NCBI RefSeq assembly: GCF_016704835.1
Contig: NZ_JADIZJ010000021.1
Span: 434,001 to 498,000, forward strand
DNA: 64,000 nt
Direction of reading: 5' to 3'
DNA from: Sphingopyxis sp.
GTDB taxonomy: Bacteria; Pseudomonadota; Alphaproteobacteria; Sphingomonadales; Sphingomonadaceae
Numbering within the stretch: the first letter of the stretch is position 1; every line of letters begins with the position of its first letter. The translations under genes and the position numbers were made by a program. The notes under the pieces are model-generated. The model made no database searches. It saw only the letters and a program-made list of their open reading frames with translations, and had not been told where the DNA came from. Positions 9,901 through 16,993 of the stretch are shown piece after piece.

Positions 9901-9936
9901 CGCAGAATTGTTCGAGATTTCACGCTGAAACTTCAC
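6901..9936 (-). CDS. TonB-dependent receptor with carboxypeptidase-regulatory-like N-domain
   Basis: A 1011-residue outer-membrane receptor. I set the start at GTG 9936, with AGGGAGGA just upstream; the longer in-frame extension has no signal. A long arginine-containing leader is cleaved near AYA-Q (residue 43). Residues about 45-125 form a carboxypeptidase-regulatory-like beta-sandwich (SLRGTVTAEGG, VGESGSYNIASLPVGTYRLEI). The plug follows (IIVTGTRI, LPQNNRNFLAFADLAPG) and then a long beta-barrel ending in AGFSF, the usual terminal Phe. This Oar/SusC-like type imports large ligands, often oligosaccharides or peptides. It is divergent from the GH3 gene and shares a LacI-type operator region with it. 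It is the presumed glycan importer of the locus. Confidence 0.93.
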   Translation of the reverse strand: MKFQREISNNSARRSRVKAAAAALAWSSAGAALAVAVVTPAYAQVSNASLRGTVTAEGGVSQVTAINVDTGLTRSVAVGESGSYNIASLPVGTYRLEITTPGGVRNTDEFTLSVGQNAVLDFDFSQPDIAEGAGDAIIVTGTRIRSMEGGEVGSNITQRQIEVLPQNNRNFLAFADLAPGVQFVTGGNGQSRLQGGAQDSRSVNIFIDGVGQKDYVLKNGITGQDSTQGNPFPQLAVGEYRVISSNYKAEFDQVSSVAITAVTKSGTNEFHGEAFIDYTDQSFRDRRPNELTGTKIQTKDFQFGGALGGPIIKDMLHFFVTYEGKRQQNPVDVTPGLNLPVAYFPSEYQGVFGPTNATFNEDLYFGKLSFQPSNSDLIELSGKYRKETGEFLGSGINARSTISSQDVEEIRGTARWEHTAENWINDFKITYEDVKWAPTPFEFGNGFLFAYAGPSPTNPQPGDVVRGDILRIGGGSNYQEKGQKGWGVQNDFTWTGLEGHTIKVGAKAKWVELNSLQLNAFNPVYTYNPAFNPGGGTFNDDVPYRVQFGASTGNGNPIINSKNFQFGIYVQDDWEVTDRLTLNLGVRWDYERTPAFLDFVHPADAVNAVSPANYPNLVNADYNISDFISTGSERKAFMGAWQPRIGFSYELDDEGRYVVFGGIGRSYDRNQFDFLQQEISVGSYTTRTFNFQTGDPNNTCVAGPTCVPFDPIYLTEAGRQQLLAGAGPGGGRELRFIDNDLKVPYSDQASIGFRARVTPLFEAEVGYSHVESKDGFAYLLGNRRPDGTFFPPAPAAPNSPFGFAPPGFGSIIIGTNGLETSADTAYLKLVKNYSAASPWTFSATYTYTQAEENRSFGEVFSLDFPSLDDYTVSRSSGVRKHRLVATGSVDLPIGVTLSGKFQIASPPYLKAFINQGGANPSRTVISNEADGNGDRWGFRQMDIAITKYIPVRFITDESRLRLRVDILNLFNDRNYVDYNNDPSSPRYLEISGNGVGGNAPRTVKVSAGFSF

Positions 9937-10049
9937 GGCATCCTCCCTTTTTGTGCCCCGACATTCCCCGCTTTCGCCTTGTTCGCTGACCAGCCTTGCC
10001 ACCGGGCAGCGACGAATCGCGGGAAATCGCGTCGTTGTTTTTTTTGATT

Positions 10050-10063
10050 TGTAACCGGTTTCA
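10050..10063. promoter_or_regulatory. LacI-family operator between TonB receptor and GH3 genes
   Basis: TGTAACCGGTTTCA is a 14-bp near-perfect palindrome centred on CCGG with one mismatched pair. It matches the general LacI/GalR-family operator pattern (a central CG in an A-A-C-C-G-G-T-T core). It lies about 115 nt upstream of both divergent starts (9936 minus, 10182 plus), so one repressor could control receptor and glucosidase together. No LacI-type regulator gene is in the window. Confidence 0.65.
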
Positions 10064-10181
10064 CGATCGCTGTATAGGGGGAAGCGACACAGGCGGATGG
10101 ATCGACGATCAGTCAATTTTTGGCCGATTTCGGCCAATCCGCATGAGAATATATACGTATAGTGATTGGGAAGGACGAATC

Positions 10182-12500
10182 ATGCCGCCGATTTCGCGCA
10201 ACCTGACAGGCTTGACGCTGGCCGCGCTACTGCTGGGTACGCAGCTGTCGCCTGCCCCGCTGTTCGCTAAGCCCGCGGCGATGGCACCTCAGCAAACGGA
10301 GGTCGATGCAGCCGGCTGGCTCCGCCCCGATGGCAAGATGGACCGCTTCATCGCCGACCTGATGGCCAAAATGACGCTCGACGAAAAAATCGGCCAGTTG
10401 ACCCTGCTCACCAGCAATTGGGAATCGACCGGTCCGACGATGCGCGACGGCTACAAGGAGGACATCCGCACCGGCCGCGTCGGCGCGATCTTCAACGCCT
10501 ACACCGCGAAATATACGCGCGAGTTGCAGGCGCTTGCGGTCGAGGGCACGCGGCTGAAGATTCCATTGATCTTCGGCTATGACGTGATCCACGGCCACCG
10601 CACCATCTTTCCGATCTCGCTGGGCGAGGCGGCGAGCTGGGATCTCCAGGCCATTGAAAAGGCGGCGCGAATATCAGCCATTGAAGCCTCCGCAGAGGGC
10701 ATTCACTGGACCTTTTCGCCGATGGTCGACATCGCGCGCGACCCGCGCTGGGGACGCGTTTCCGAAGGCGCCGGCGAGGATGTCTATCTCGGTAGCCTGA
10801 TCGCAAAGGCGCGCGTGCGCGGCTATCAGGGCAGCGACCTGTCGCGCCCCGACACGATTCTGGCCACCGCCAAACATTTCGCCGCCTATGGTGCGGCGCA
10901 GGCGGGCCGCGACTATCACACCGTGGATATTTCGGAGCGCACGATGCGCGACGTCTATCTGCCGCCGTTCAAGGCCGCTGCCGACGCGGGCGCCGCAACC
11001 TTTATGACGTCGTTCAACGAATATGACGGCGTCCCGGCCTCGGGCAGCCGGTACCTGCTGACCGAGGTGTTGCGCGAAAAATGGGGTTTCAAGGGATTTG
11101 TCGTAACCGATTACACATCGATCAACGAGATGGTCCCGCACGGCTATGCGCAGGATCTGCAGCAGGCGGGCGAACAAGCGATCAACGCCGGGGTGGATAT
11201 GGATATGCAGGGCGCGGTCTATATGGAAAATCTTGGCCGTTCGGTCGCAGAAGGCAAGGTCGATACCGCGCGCATCGACGCTGCGGTCAAGGCGATCCTC
11301 GAAATGAAATATCGTCTCGGCCTGTTCGAGGATCCCTATCGCTATGCAGACGAAGCACGCGAAAAAGCAACGATCTACAAAGCCGAGTTCCTCGACGCCA
11401 CGCGCGACGTCGCGCGCAAGTCGATCGTCCTGCTCAAGAACAATGCCAACGCCCTTCCCCTCGCTGCGACGGCAAGATCGATCGCGGTGATCGGCCCGCT
11501 CGGCAACAGCAAGGAGGACATGATCGGCAGCTGGTCGGCCGCCGGCGACCGCAAGACGCGGCCAATCACCTTGTTCGAAGGCTTGCAGACACGCGCGCCG
11601 AAGCGAACCACCGTCGCTTATGCCAAGGGCGCGAGCTACGCTTTCGAGGATGCGGGCAAGCGGGATGGTTTTGCCGAAGCCCTGGCGCTGGCGCAGAAAT
11701 CCGATGTCATTATCGCTGCGATGGGGGAGCGTTGGGACATGACCGGCGAGGCCGCGAGCCGCACCTCGCTCGACCTGCCCGGCAACCAGCAGGCGTTGCT
11801 CGAAGAACTGAAAAAGACCGGCAAGCCGATCATCCTGGTGCTGATGAGCGGGCGACCGAACAGCATTGAATGGGCCGATACCCATGTCGATGCGATCCTG
11901 CACGCCTGGTATCCGGGCACGATGGGCGGCCACGCCATCGCCGATGTGCTTTATGGCGATTATAACCCCTCGGGCAAGCTACCCGTCACCTTCCCTCGCA
12001 ACGTCGGGCAAGTCCCGATTCACTACGACATGAAAAACACCGGTCGCCCAATCGAACTCGGCGAGCCCGGTGCAAAATATGTTTCGCGCTACCTAAACAC
12101 CCCGAACACCCCGCTCTATCCGTTCGGTTTTGGCCTCAGCTACACCAGCTTTGGCTACTCGCCAGTAACGCTCGACAAGGCAAAGATCCGTCCCGGCGAG
12201 ACGCTGACCGCCAGCGTCACCGTGACCAACAGCGGCGCGCGCGCCGGCGAAGAGGTGGTGCAACTCTATGTCCGCGACCTCGTTGGATCGGTCACGCGCC
12301 CGGTCAAGGAGCTTAAGGGATTCGAAAAGATCATGCTCAAAAAGGGCGAAAAGCGCACCGTTCGGTTCATGCTGACCGACGCCGATCTTGCCTTCACGCG
12401 CCAGGACATGAGCTGGGGCAGCGAGCCCGGCCAGTATAAACTGTGGGTGGGGCCGTCCTCCTCGGTCGGATCGGAAGCGAGCTTCACACTGACCGAATAG
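10182..12500 (+). CDS. secreted GH3 beta-glucosidase
   Basis: A 772-residue exported enzyme. The ATG at 10182 follows GGAAGGA and begins a signal peptide cleaved near LFA-KP (residue 29). The N-terminal TIM-barrel domain carries KHFAAYGAAQAG and the nucleophile Asp310 in VVTDYTS. The second domain has the typical GEAASRTSLDLPGNQ stretch, and the C-terminus is a fibronectin III-like domain (TVTNSGARAGEEVVQLYV). This matches BglX-type periplasmic beta-glucosidases. In known beta-1,2-glucan loci a GH3 enzyme cleaves sophoro-oligosaccharides made by GH144 or GH94 partners. It is divergent from the TonB receptor and followed after 66 nt by a second EEP gene. Confidence 0.95.
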   Translation: MPPISRNLTGLTLAALLLGTQLSPAPLFAKPAAMAPQQTEVDAAGWLRPDGKMDRFIADLMAKMTLDEKIGQLTLLTSNWESTGPTMRDGYKEDIRTGRVGAIFNAYTAKYTRELQALAVEGTRLKIPLIFGYDVIHGHRTIFPISLGEAASWDLQAIEKAARISAIEASAEGIHWTFSPMVDIARDPRWGRVSEGAGEDVYLGSLIAKARVRGYQGSDLSRPDTILATAKHFAAYGAAQAGRDYHTVDISERTMRDVYLPPFKAAADAGAATFMTSFNEYDGVPASGSRYLLTEVLREKWGFKGFVVTDYTSINEMVPHGYAQDLQQAGEQAINAGVDMDMQGAVYMENLGRSVAEGKVDTARIDAAVKAILEMKYRLGLFEDPYRYADEAREKATIYKAEFLDATRDVARKSIVLLKNNANALPLAATARSIAVIGPLGNSKEDMIGSWSAAGDRKTRPITLFEGLQTRAPKRTTVAYAKGASYAFEDAGKRDGFAEALALAQKSDVIIAAMGERWDMTGEAASRTSLDLPGNQQALLEELKKTGKPIILVLMSGRPNSIEWADTHVDAILHAWYPGTMGGHAIADVLYGDYNPSGKLPVTFPRNVGQVPIHYDMKNTGRPIELGEPGAKYVSRYLNTPNTPLYPFGFGLSYTSFGYSPVTLDKAKIRPGETLTASVTVTNSGARAGEEVVQLYVRDLVGSVTRPVKELKGFEKIMLKKGEKRTVRFMLTDADLAFTRQDMSWGSEPGQYKLWVGPSSSVGSEASFTLTE

Positions 12501-12566
12501 GCGATGACATGCGCCATGGCTGTGCGCCGTAGGCATTCGACAGCGCGGCTGGGGGACTTATTCGCG

Positions 12567-13391
12567 ATGCCGAAAGCGGAATTTGATCGACGTACCATTC
12601 TGGCCGGAATTGCCGCGATTCCCTTCTCGGGTTGCGCGCTTCACGCCGCGTCCCTCGCGACGAGCATCGGCATTGCGACGTTCAACATCTGGCACGACGC
12701 AGGCGGGAACTGGCCGGCACGGCTCGCGCTGCTGACCGCGGCGCTGCGAGCCACTGACGCCGACGTCATCGCGCTGCAAGAAGTTCTGGAGGATGCCGGC
12801 AAGGGGCTGCCCAATCAGGCCAGCACCATCGCGAACGCGCTCGGCTACCCCGAAGTCCATTTCGTGGCGGTCGAATCCGAAGGAGCGCCCAAACGCTATG
12901 GCAATGCGATCCTGACGCGATGGCCGGTGATCGAGATTGCGCGCCGCCGGCTCGAACCACTGTCCGATTTTCGCACCGCGATCCGCTTGCGCGTGCAGAT
13001 CGGATCCGAACCCGTCGACATCGTCGCAACGCATCTCGCGTGGCAGCCCGAAGCCGCTGCGGTACGGACACAGCAGGCGACCGACCTGCTCGACTGGCTC
13101 CCTGACGACGCTGTGCCGCGCATCATAATGGGCGATTTCAACGCCCCGCTCGACGACCCGGGTCTCCGGGCTTTCGGGCCGCCACGATTTGCGTCGGCGC
13201 TGCCGCGCGGTGCCACGGCAACAACGTTCAACCCGGAGCGCGGCCACAAGCCGCGCGTTATCGATCATATTTTTGTCGAGCGATCGAAGTTTGTTGTCAC
13301 CGATGCGCATATCATCGGTGATACGCCGGTGAACGGGGAGTATCCGTCCGATCACTTCGGCGTCGTGGCCCGTGTCGCGCGGCTACGGTGA
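12567..13391 (+). CDS. exported EEP family phosphoesterase, Tat-type leader
   Basis: A 274-residue paralogue of the protein at 4471-5334. I chose ATG 12567 because it begins a twin-arginine leader (FDRRTILAGIAA) that ends in FSGC, a possible lipobox; a longer frame from 12504 would bury it. GGGGGA lies 10 nt upstream. All EEP motifs are present: ATFNIWHD, ALQEVLED, VATHLAW, MGDFNAP, VIDHIFVE and YPSDHFG. Tat export suggests that it folds with its metal in the cytoplasm before export. It follows the GH3 gene, so both arms of the glycan locus end in a secreted EEP enzyme. Confidence 0.82.
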   Translation: MPKAEFDRRTILAGIAAIPFSGCALHAASLATSIGIATFNIWHDAGGNWPARLALLTAALRATDADVIALQEVLEDAGKGLPNQASTIANALGYPEVHFVAVESEGAPKRYGNAILTRWPVIEIARRRLEPLSDFRTAIRLRVQIGSEPVDIVATHLAWQPEAAAVRTQQATDLLDWLPDDAVPRIIMGDFNAPLDDPGLRAFGPPRFASALPRGATATTFNPERGHKPRVIDHIFVERSKFVVTDAHIIGDTPVNGEYPSDHFGVVARVARLR

Positions 13392-13398
13392 ATGCCGG

Positions 13399-14244
13399 TC
13401 AGTCAAGCCCGAGCAATTTGCGCGCATTGCCACCGCGAATTTTCACGCGCTCCGCGTCGGTCAGATCGAGCTTTTCGAAAGCGGTCAGGGTCGCCGGAAG
13501 CGAAATTTGCGGGAAATCCGACGCCAGCAGCACCTTGTCTACGCCAACATTTCGAATCGTCCAGACGAATTCAGCCTCGATCGGCGAGTCTGCGGCCAGC
13601 AAAACGGTGGCGCTGATATCGAAATAGACGTTGTCGGCGAACAGATTTTCCGCCGTCCGCGCCAGCGCCAATATATTCCAGAAGCGAAACTGGAGTCCCC
13701 CCATATGGGCAAAGATGAACCGCGTTTTCGGGGCCTGCAGCGCAAGGTTGAACAGCTTTTCATTGTCCGCTGGGACGATGCTGGCATTGTCCATCAGCAC
13801 GATCAGCCCGACTTCACCGGCCCGCCGAACCAGCGCCAATACGCGCGGATCGGCAGCGTCGAATTTCTGCGTATGCGGGTGGATCTTCAGCAACTTGACG
13901 CCGCGCAACGCAACGCGCTCGACCTCGGCGATGGCGCCGTCGCCGTCATAAGGGTGCACCGTGGCGATGGCGAGCATGCCCTTGTGCTTTGCCGCCAGCG
14001 CGATCATCGCATCGTTGTTGGCACGAATCTGCCCGGGATTCCCGGCGAGTGCCTGGTTCGGGCCGCCGAACCACATTGCGCCAAAGACCGACACCGACCG
14101 CCCAGCTGCCTTCAACTGCGCTTCATATTCGCGGATCGACGCTTCACCATTATGAAGATGAACATGGGTATCGACCACCCGGTCTTGCGCCGCTGCAGGT
14201 ACGACGCAGACCGCCAGCGCGAGCAATATCGGCAGGGTCCGCAT
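13399..14244 (-). CDS. secreted amidohydrolase-family protein (TIM-barrel metal hydrolase)
   Basis: A 281-residue protein. ATG 14244 has AGAGGAAA upstream and starts a signal peptide (LPILLALAVCVVPAAAQ). DTHVHLHNG gives the first metal-binding HxH; KIHPH, FAHMGG and LLASDFPQ give the later His and Asp positions expected for the amidohydrolase-2 fold (decarboxylase/lactonase-like). The substrate is unknown. It is convergent with the EEP gene, with 7 nt between their ends, and probably not part of the glycan operon. Confidence 0.75.
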   Translation of the reverse strand: MRTLPILLALAVCVVPAAAQDRVVDTHVHLHNGEASIREYEAQLKAAGRSVSVFGAMWFGGPNQALAGNPGQIRANNDAMIALAAKHKGMLAIATVHPYDGDGAIAEVERVALRGVKLLKIHPHTQKFDAADPRVLALVRRAGEVGLIVLMDNASIVPADNEKLFNLALQAPKTRFIFAHMGGLQFRFWNILALARTAENLFADNVYFDISATVLLAADSPIEAEFVWTIRNVGVDKVLLASDFPQISLPATLTAFEKLDLTDAERVKIRGGNARKLLGLD

Positions 14245-14325
14245 AAGGTTTCCTCTGTCAGAACGGCGTTGACGCACGCCCATGGCACAGGAGCAGGAAC
14301 CGAGACAACCACGTCGCGGTAACGG

Positions 14326-15303
14326 TCAAGGTATCAGAATGACCTTTCCGATCACCTCGCGCCGCTCCAGCATCGCGAACCCCTCGCGCCAGTCGGCGAG
14401 GTCGAGAGTCGCATGGACGTGCGGCTTGATCTTGCCAGCCGACGCCAGCGCATCGATCGCCGCAATATTTTCTGCCCCGCGCTCGGGAAAGCGGCGGCCA
14501 TATTCGCCCGCGCGCACCCCGACGACCGCAAAGCCCTTGATCAGCGGCATGTTCATCGACAGCTCGGGAATGCGTCCCGACGCAAAGCCGATCACCAGCA
14601 GCCGCCCGCCGAACGCGATACAGCGCGTCGATTCGTCGAATATATCGCCGCCGACCGGGTCGAAAATGACGTCCGCCCCTGCCCCGCCGGTCAGTTCCTT
14701 CACCCGCTCGCGAAAACCCGGCTCGCCGTCGATCACTGCATCCGGCGCAAAGCGCCGCGCAATGGCATCCCGCTTGTCCGCGCTGCTCGCTGCCGCGATC
14801 ACGCGCGCGCCGAGCGCTTTGGCCAGATCGACCGCCGCCAGCCCGACGCCGCCCGCCGCGCCATGCACCAGCACCCACTCCCTCGGCACGACCCGCGCGC
14901 AGCGGACCAACGCAACATATGCGGTGAGATACGCGACCGGATAGGCCGCTGCTTCCTCCCACGTCAGCCGCTCAGGCTTGGCGCGCAGCCCCGCCGCGGG
15001 CGCGACGCAATATTCGGCCATCGCGCCGAACCGGTTTCCGCCGACCACCGCGTCGCCAAGCTGCCAATCGGCGGCCCCCTCGCCCAGCGCATCGACCTTA
15101 CCGGAAAACTCCAGCCCCGATACGAAGGGAAGCGGCGGCTTCAACTGATAATCGCCGCGCGTCATCAACAGGTCGGGAAAATTCACCGCAGCCGCGCGCA
15201 CCCGCACCCGCACTTCGCCCGGTCCGGGCTGCGGCACCGGCACCTCCGCCAAGGTGGCTCCCGCATGATCGGGCAACAATTCGGTGACCTGCAAAGCCCG
15301 CAT
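14326..15303 (-). CDS. NADPH:quinone oxidoreductase family (zinc-independent MDR)
   Basis: A 325-residue medium-chain dehydrogenase/reductase. It has a GroES-like N-domain (VPQPGPGEVRVRVRAAAVNFPD), the family signature VSGLEFSGKV and a Rossmann segment VHGAAGGVGLAAVDLAKALGA. The catalytic-zinc cysteines of alcohol dehydrogenases are absent, so a quinone or enone reductase is likely. The closest pattern is the QOR/zeta-crystallin group. It is transcribed away from the endolysin gene across a 71-nt, relatively A+T-rich divergent spacer. Confidence 0.88.
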   Translation of the reverse strand: MRALQVTELLPDHAGATLAEVPVPQPGPGEVRVRVRAAAVNFPDLLMTRGDYQLKPPLPFVSGLEFSGKVDALGEGAADWQLGDAVVGGNRFGAMAEYCVAPAAGLRAKPERLTWEEAAAYPVAYLTAYVALVRCARVVPREWVLVHGAAGGVGLAAVDLAKALGARVIAAASSADKRDAIARRFAPDAVIDGEPGFRERVKELTGGAGADVIFDPVGGDIFDESTRCIAFGGRLLVIGFASGRIPELSMNMPLIKGFAVVGVRAGEYGRRFPERGAENIAAIDALASAGKIKPHVHATLDLADWREGFAMLERREVIGKVILIP

Positions 15304-15374
15304 GGAGAAAAGTCTTTCCTACAATATTCCAATTTGGTTCGTTTTACTCATTCAACCAACCACAGGAGCGAATC

Positions 15375-15944
15375 ATGTCCAGACCCGATTGCCCGCCCGT
15401 CGATGCCGACGCGCTGATTGATGCCGTCATCGACCGCGAAGGCCGATATGTAAACCACCCCGCCGACCGCGGCGGCCCGACCTGCTGGGGGATCACCGAG
15501 GCCGTCGCCCGCGCGCAGGGAGATGACGGCGCAATGCGCGACCTGTCGCGCGCCGACGCCGTGGCGATCGATCGCAGTATCTACTGGCTGCGCCCCGGCT
15601 TCGACAAGATTGCGCTCCGCGCGCCACAAATCGCCGCCGAATTGTTCGACACCGGCGTCAACATGGGCACCGCCACCGCGGTCGGCTTCCTCCAGCGCGC
15701 GCTCAACGCGCTCAACCGTACCGCGCGCGACTATCCAAACATCGCGGTCGATCGCGACATCGGCGCGCGCACCCTGTCGGCGCTCGACGGCTTTCTGAAA
15801 GCGCGCGGCAAAGGCGGCGAGACGGTGCTGCTGCGCGCGATGGAGGCGCTGCATGGCGAGCGCTACATCGCACTCGCCGAACGCCGCCCCAGCCAGAAGG
15901 CGTTTCTCCACGGCTGGCTCGCCAACCGGACCGGCGAGCACTGA
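15375..15944 (+). CDS. GH108 peptidoglycan muramidase (endolysin)
   Basis: A 189-residue soluble enzyme with a GH108 N-domain: IDREGRYVNHPADRGGPT contains the catalytic Glu, followed by WGIT. A C-terminal peptidoglycan-binding-3 type domain begins near residue 88 (LFDTGVNMGTATAVGFLQ). AGGAG precedes ATG 15375. There is no signal peptide, so release to the periplasm would need a holin, and a holin gene follows 63 nt downstream. In Rhodobacter capsulatus a holin-endolysin pair of this kind lyses cells to release gene transfer agent, and lies apart from the structural cluster. Confidence 0.85.
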   Translation: MSRPDCPPVDADALIDAVIDREGRYVNHPADRGGPTCWGITEAVARAQGDDGAMRDLSRADAVAIDRSIYWLRPGFDKIALRAPQIAAELFDTGVNMGTATAVGFLQRALNALNRTARDYPNIAVDRDIGARTLSALDGFLKARGKGGETVLLRAMEALHGERYIALAERRPSQKAFLHGWLANRTGEH

Positions 15945-16007
15945 CCAGTTTTCCGGACCTCGATAGACCGTGAACTTTGACAACTTCCGACAAAAGGACA
16001 TCCGACC

Positions 16008-16421
16008 ATGAGCATCATCGAAGGCCTGATCGGCCCCATCGCCAAGCTGATCGACAAGATCATCCCCGACCCCGAAGCACGCGACCGCGCTAAGCTGGAA
16101 CTGCTGCAAATGGAGGGCAGCCAGGAAATGGAGGCGATCAAAACGCGCATGACCGCGATCGTCGCCGAGGCGAACAGCGCCGACCCGTGGACCAGCCGCG
16201 CACGCCCGAGCTTCCTCTACGTAATGTACGCGCTGCTGCTCTGGGCCATCCCGATGGGTCTGATCGCCGCGGCGCGGCCCGAGATGGCGAAGGGCATTGC
16301 CGAGGGCATGAACGCCTATCTCGCGGGGATTCCCGAACCACTCTATGCGCTCTTTGGCACGGGGTATCTGGGCTACACGGCGGCAAGGGCGTGGGGGAAA
16401 GCGAAGGGGGTGGAGAGCTGA
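16008..16421 (+). CDS. 3-TM holin, gene-transfer-agent type
   Basis: A 137-residue protein. A charged amphipathic N-terminus (IAKLIDKIIPDPEARDRAK) and a helix with LEAIKT-type repeats are followed by hydrophobic stretches near residues 68-86 and 104-128. This fits the family of 3-TM holins linked to gene transfer agent release (GTA_holin_3TM). It forms a lysis cassette with the GH108 gene upstream. No capsid, tail or terminase gene occurs nearby, so the cassette is solitary here. Recognition is by pattern and not by search. Confidence 0.75.
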   Translation: MSIIEGLIGPIAKLIDKIIPDPEARDRAKLELLQMEGSQEMEAIKTRMTAIVAEANSADPWTSRARPSFLYVMYALLLWAIPMGLIAAARPEMAKGIAEGMNAYLAGIPEPLYALFGTGYLGYTAARAWGKAKGVES

Positions 16422-16440
16422 CGACCAAGAGAGGATAATT

Positions 16441-16514
16441 CTGTTCCCCGGCGAAAGCCGGTGCCCAGAAGGACAGCGCGACACCGCTGGGCCCCGGTTT
16501 TCGCCGAGGAACAG
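16441..16514. repeat. REP-like inverted repeat between holin and START-protein genes
   Basis: Arms 16441-16468 and 16487-16514 pair at 25 of 28 positions around an 18-nt loop. The arm contains CCCCGGCGAAAGCCGG, a core seen again near 23991 and 37741. It lies between two convergent gene ends, typical of dispersed palindromic elements, and may also act as a bidirectional terminator. Confidence 0.7.
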
Positions 16515-16516
16515 CT

Positions 16517-16993
16517 CTATTCCTCCACAACCCGCGCCAAATTCGCCAACGACGAATTCAACCCCGCCTCATGATCCTTCGCCGAAATCCCCGGCGGCAC
16601 ATGATGCGCGTCGATCGTCACCAGCGTGCCGCCGCCTTGTCGCGACAGATACCAGTGCATCGCCATCGTCCCGGAAAAGCGCGGGTCGTCGGACACGAAC
16701 TCGACCTCCCACACGATCAGGCGGCCGTCGTCGAGCGTCGGAATATAGACCTCGACGACATCGCTGTCGTCGTCGCTCTTGGTCTCGACGTCGGCATCAT
16801 CGAACGTCAGCCGCATCAGAAAGCCGCCGCCGGGACGCAGGTCGACATGCTCGAATTCGCCAGTCGCGCCCTCGGGCGGCAACCAGCGCGCCAGCTTCGC
16901 CTCGCTGGTGAACGCCGAAAAAACATCGACCAGCGGCGCCGCTATCAGCCGTTCGGCATGATCGGTGCGCCGCGTCTTCTTGGTCGGTTTCAA
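16517..16993 (-). CDS. SRPBCC/AHSA1-like (START-fold) protein
   Basis: A 158-residue protein of the Bet v1/START superfamily: HAERLIAAPLVDVFSAFTS, LARWLPPEGATG, a core beta-sheet with FDDADV and the C-terminal amphipathic helix GLNSSLANLARVVEE. This family binds hydrophobic ligands or acts on Hsp90-like partners. The only suitable start is TTG at 16993, which overlaps the alaS stop as TTGA, so translation is coupled to alaS. The functional link to alaS is not clear. Confidence 0.8.
   Translation of the reverse strand: MKPTKKTRRTDHAERLIAAPLVDVFSAFTSEAKLARWLPPEGATGEFEHVDLRPGGGFLMRLTFDDADVETKSDDDSDVVEVYIPTLDDGRLIVWEVEFVSDDPRFSGTMAMHWYLSRQGGGTLVTIDAHHVPPGISAKDHEAGLNSSLANLARVVEE

Noticed and set aside
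9937..10137. N-terminal extension of the TonB receptor frame
   Set aside because: It has no signal sequence and crosses the operator region; the GTG at 9936 has a strong ribosome-binding site.
15375..16421. Prophage
   Set aside because: Only lysis genes are present, flanked by housekeeping genes, with no integrase, attachment repeat or structural genes.
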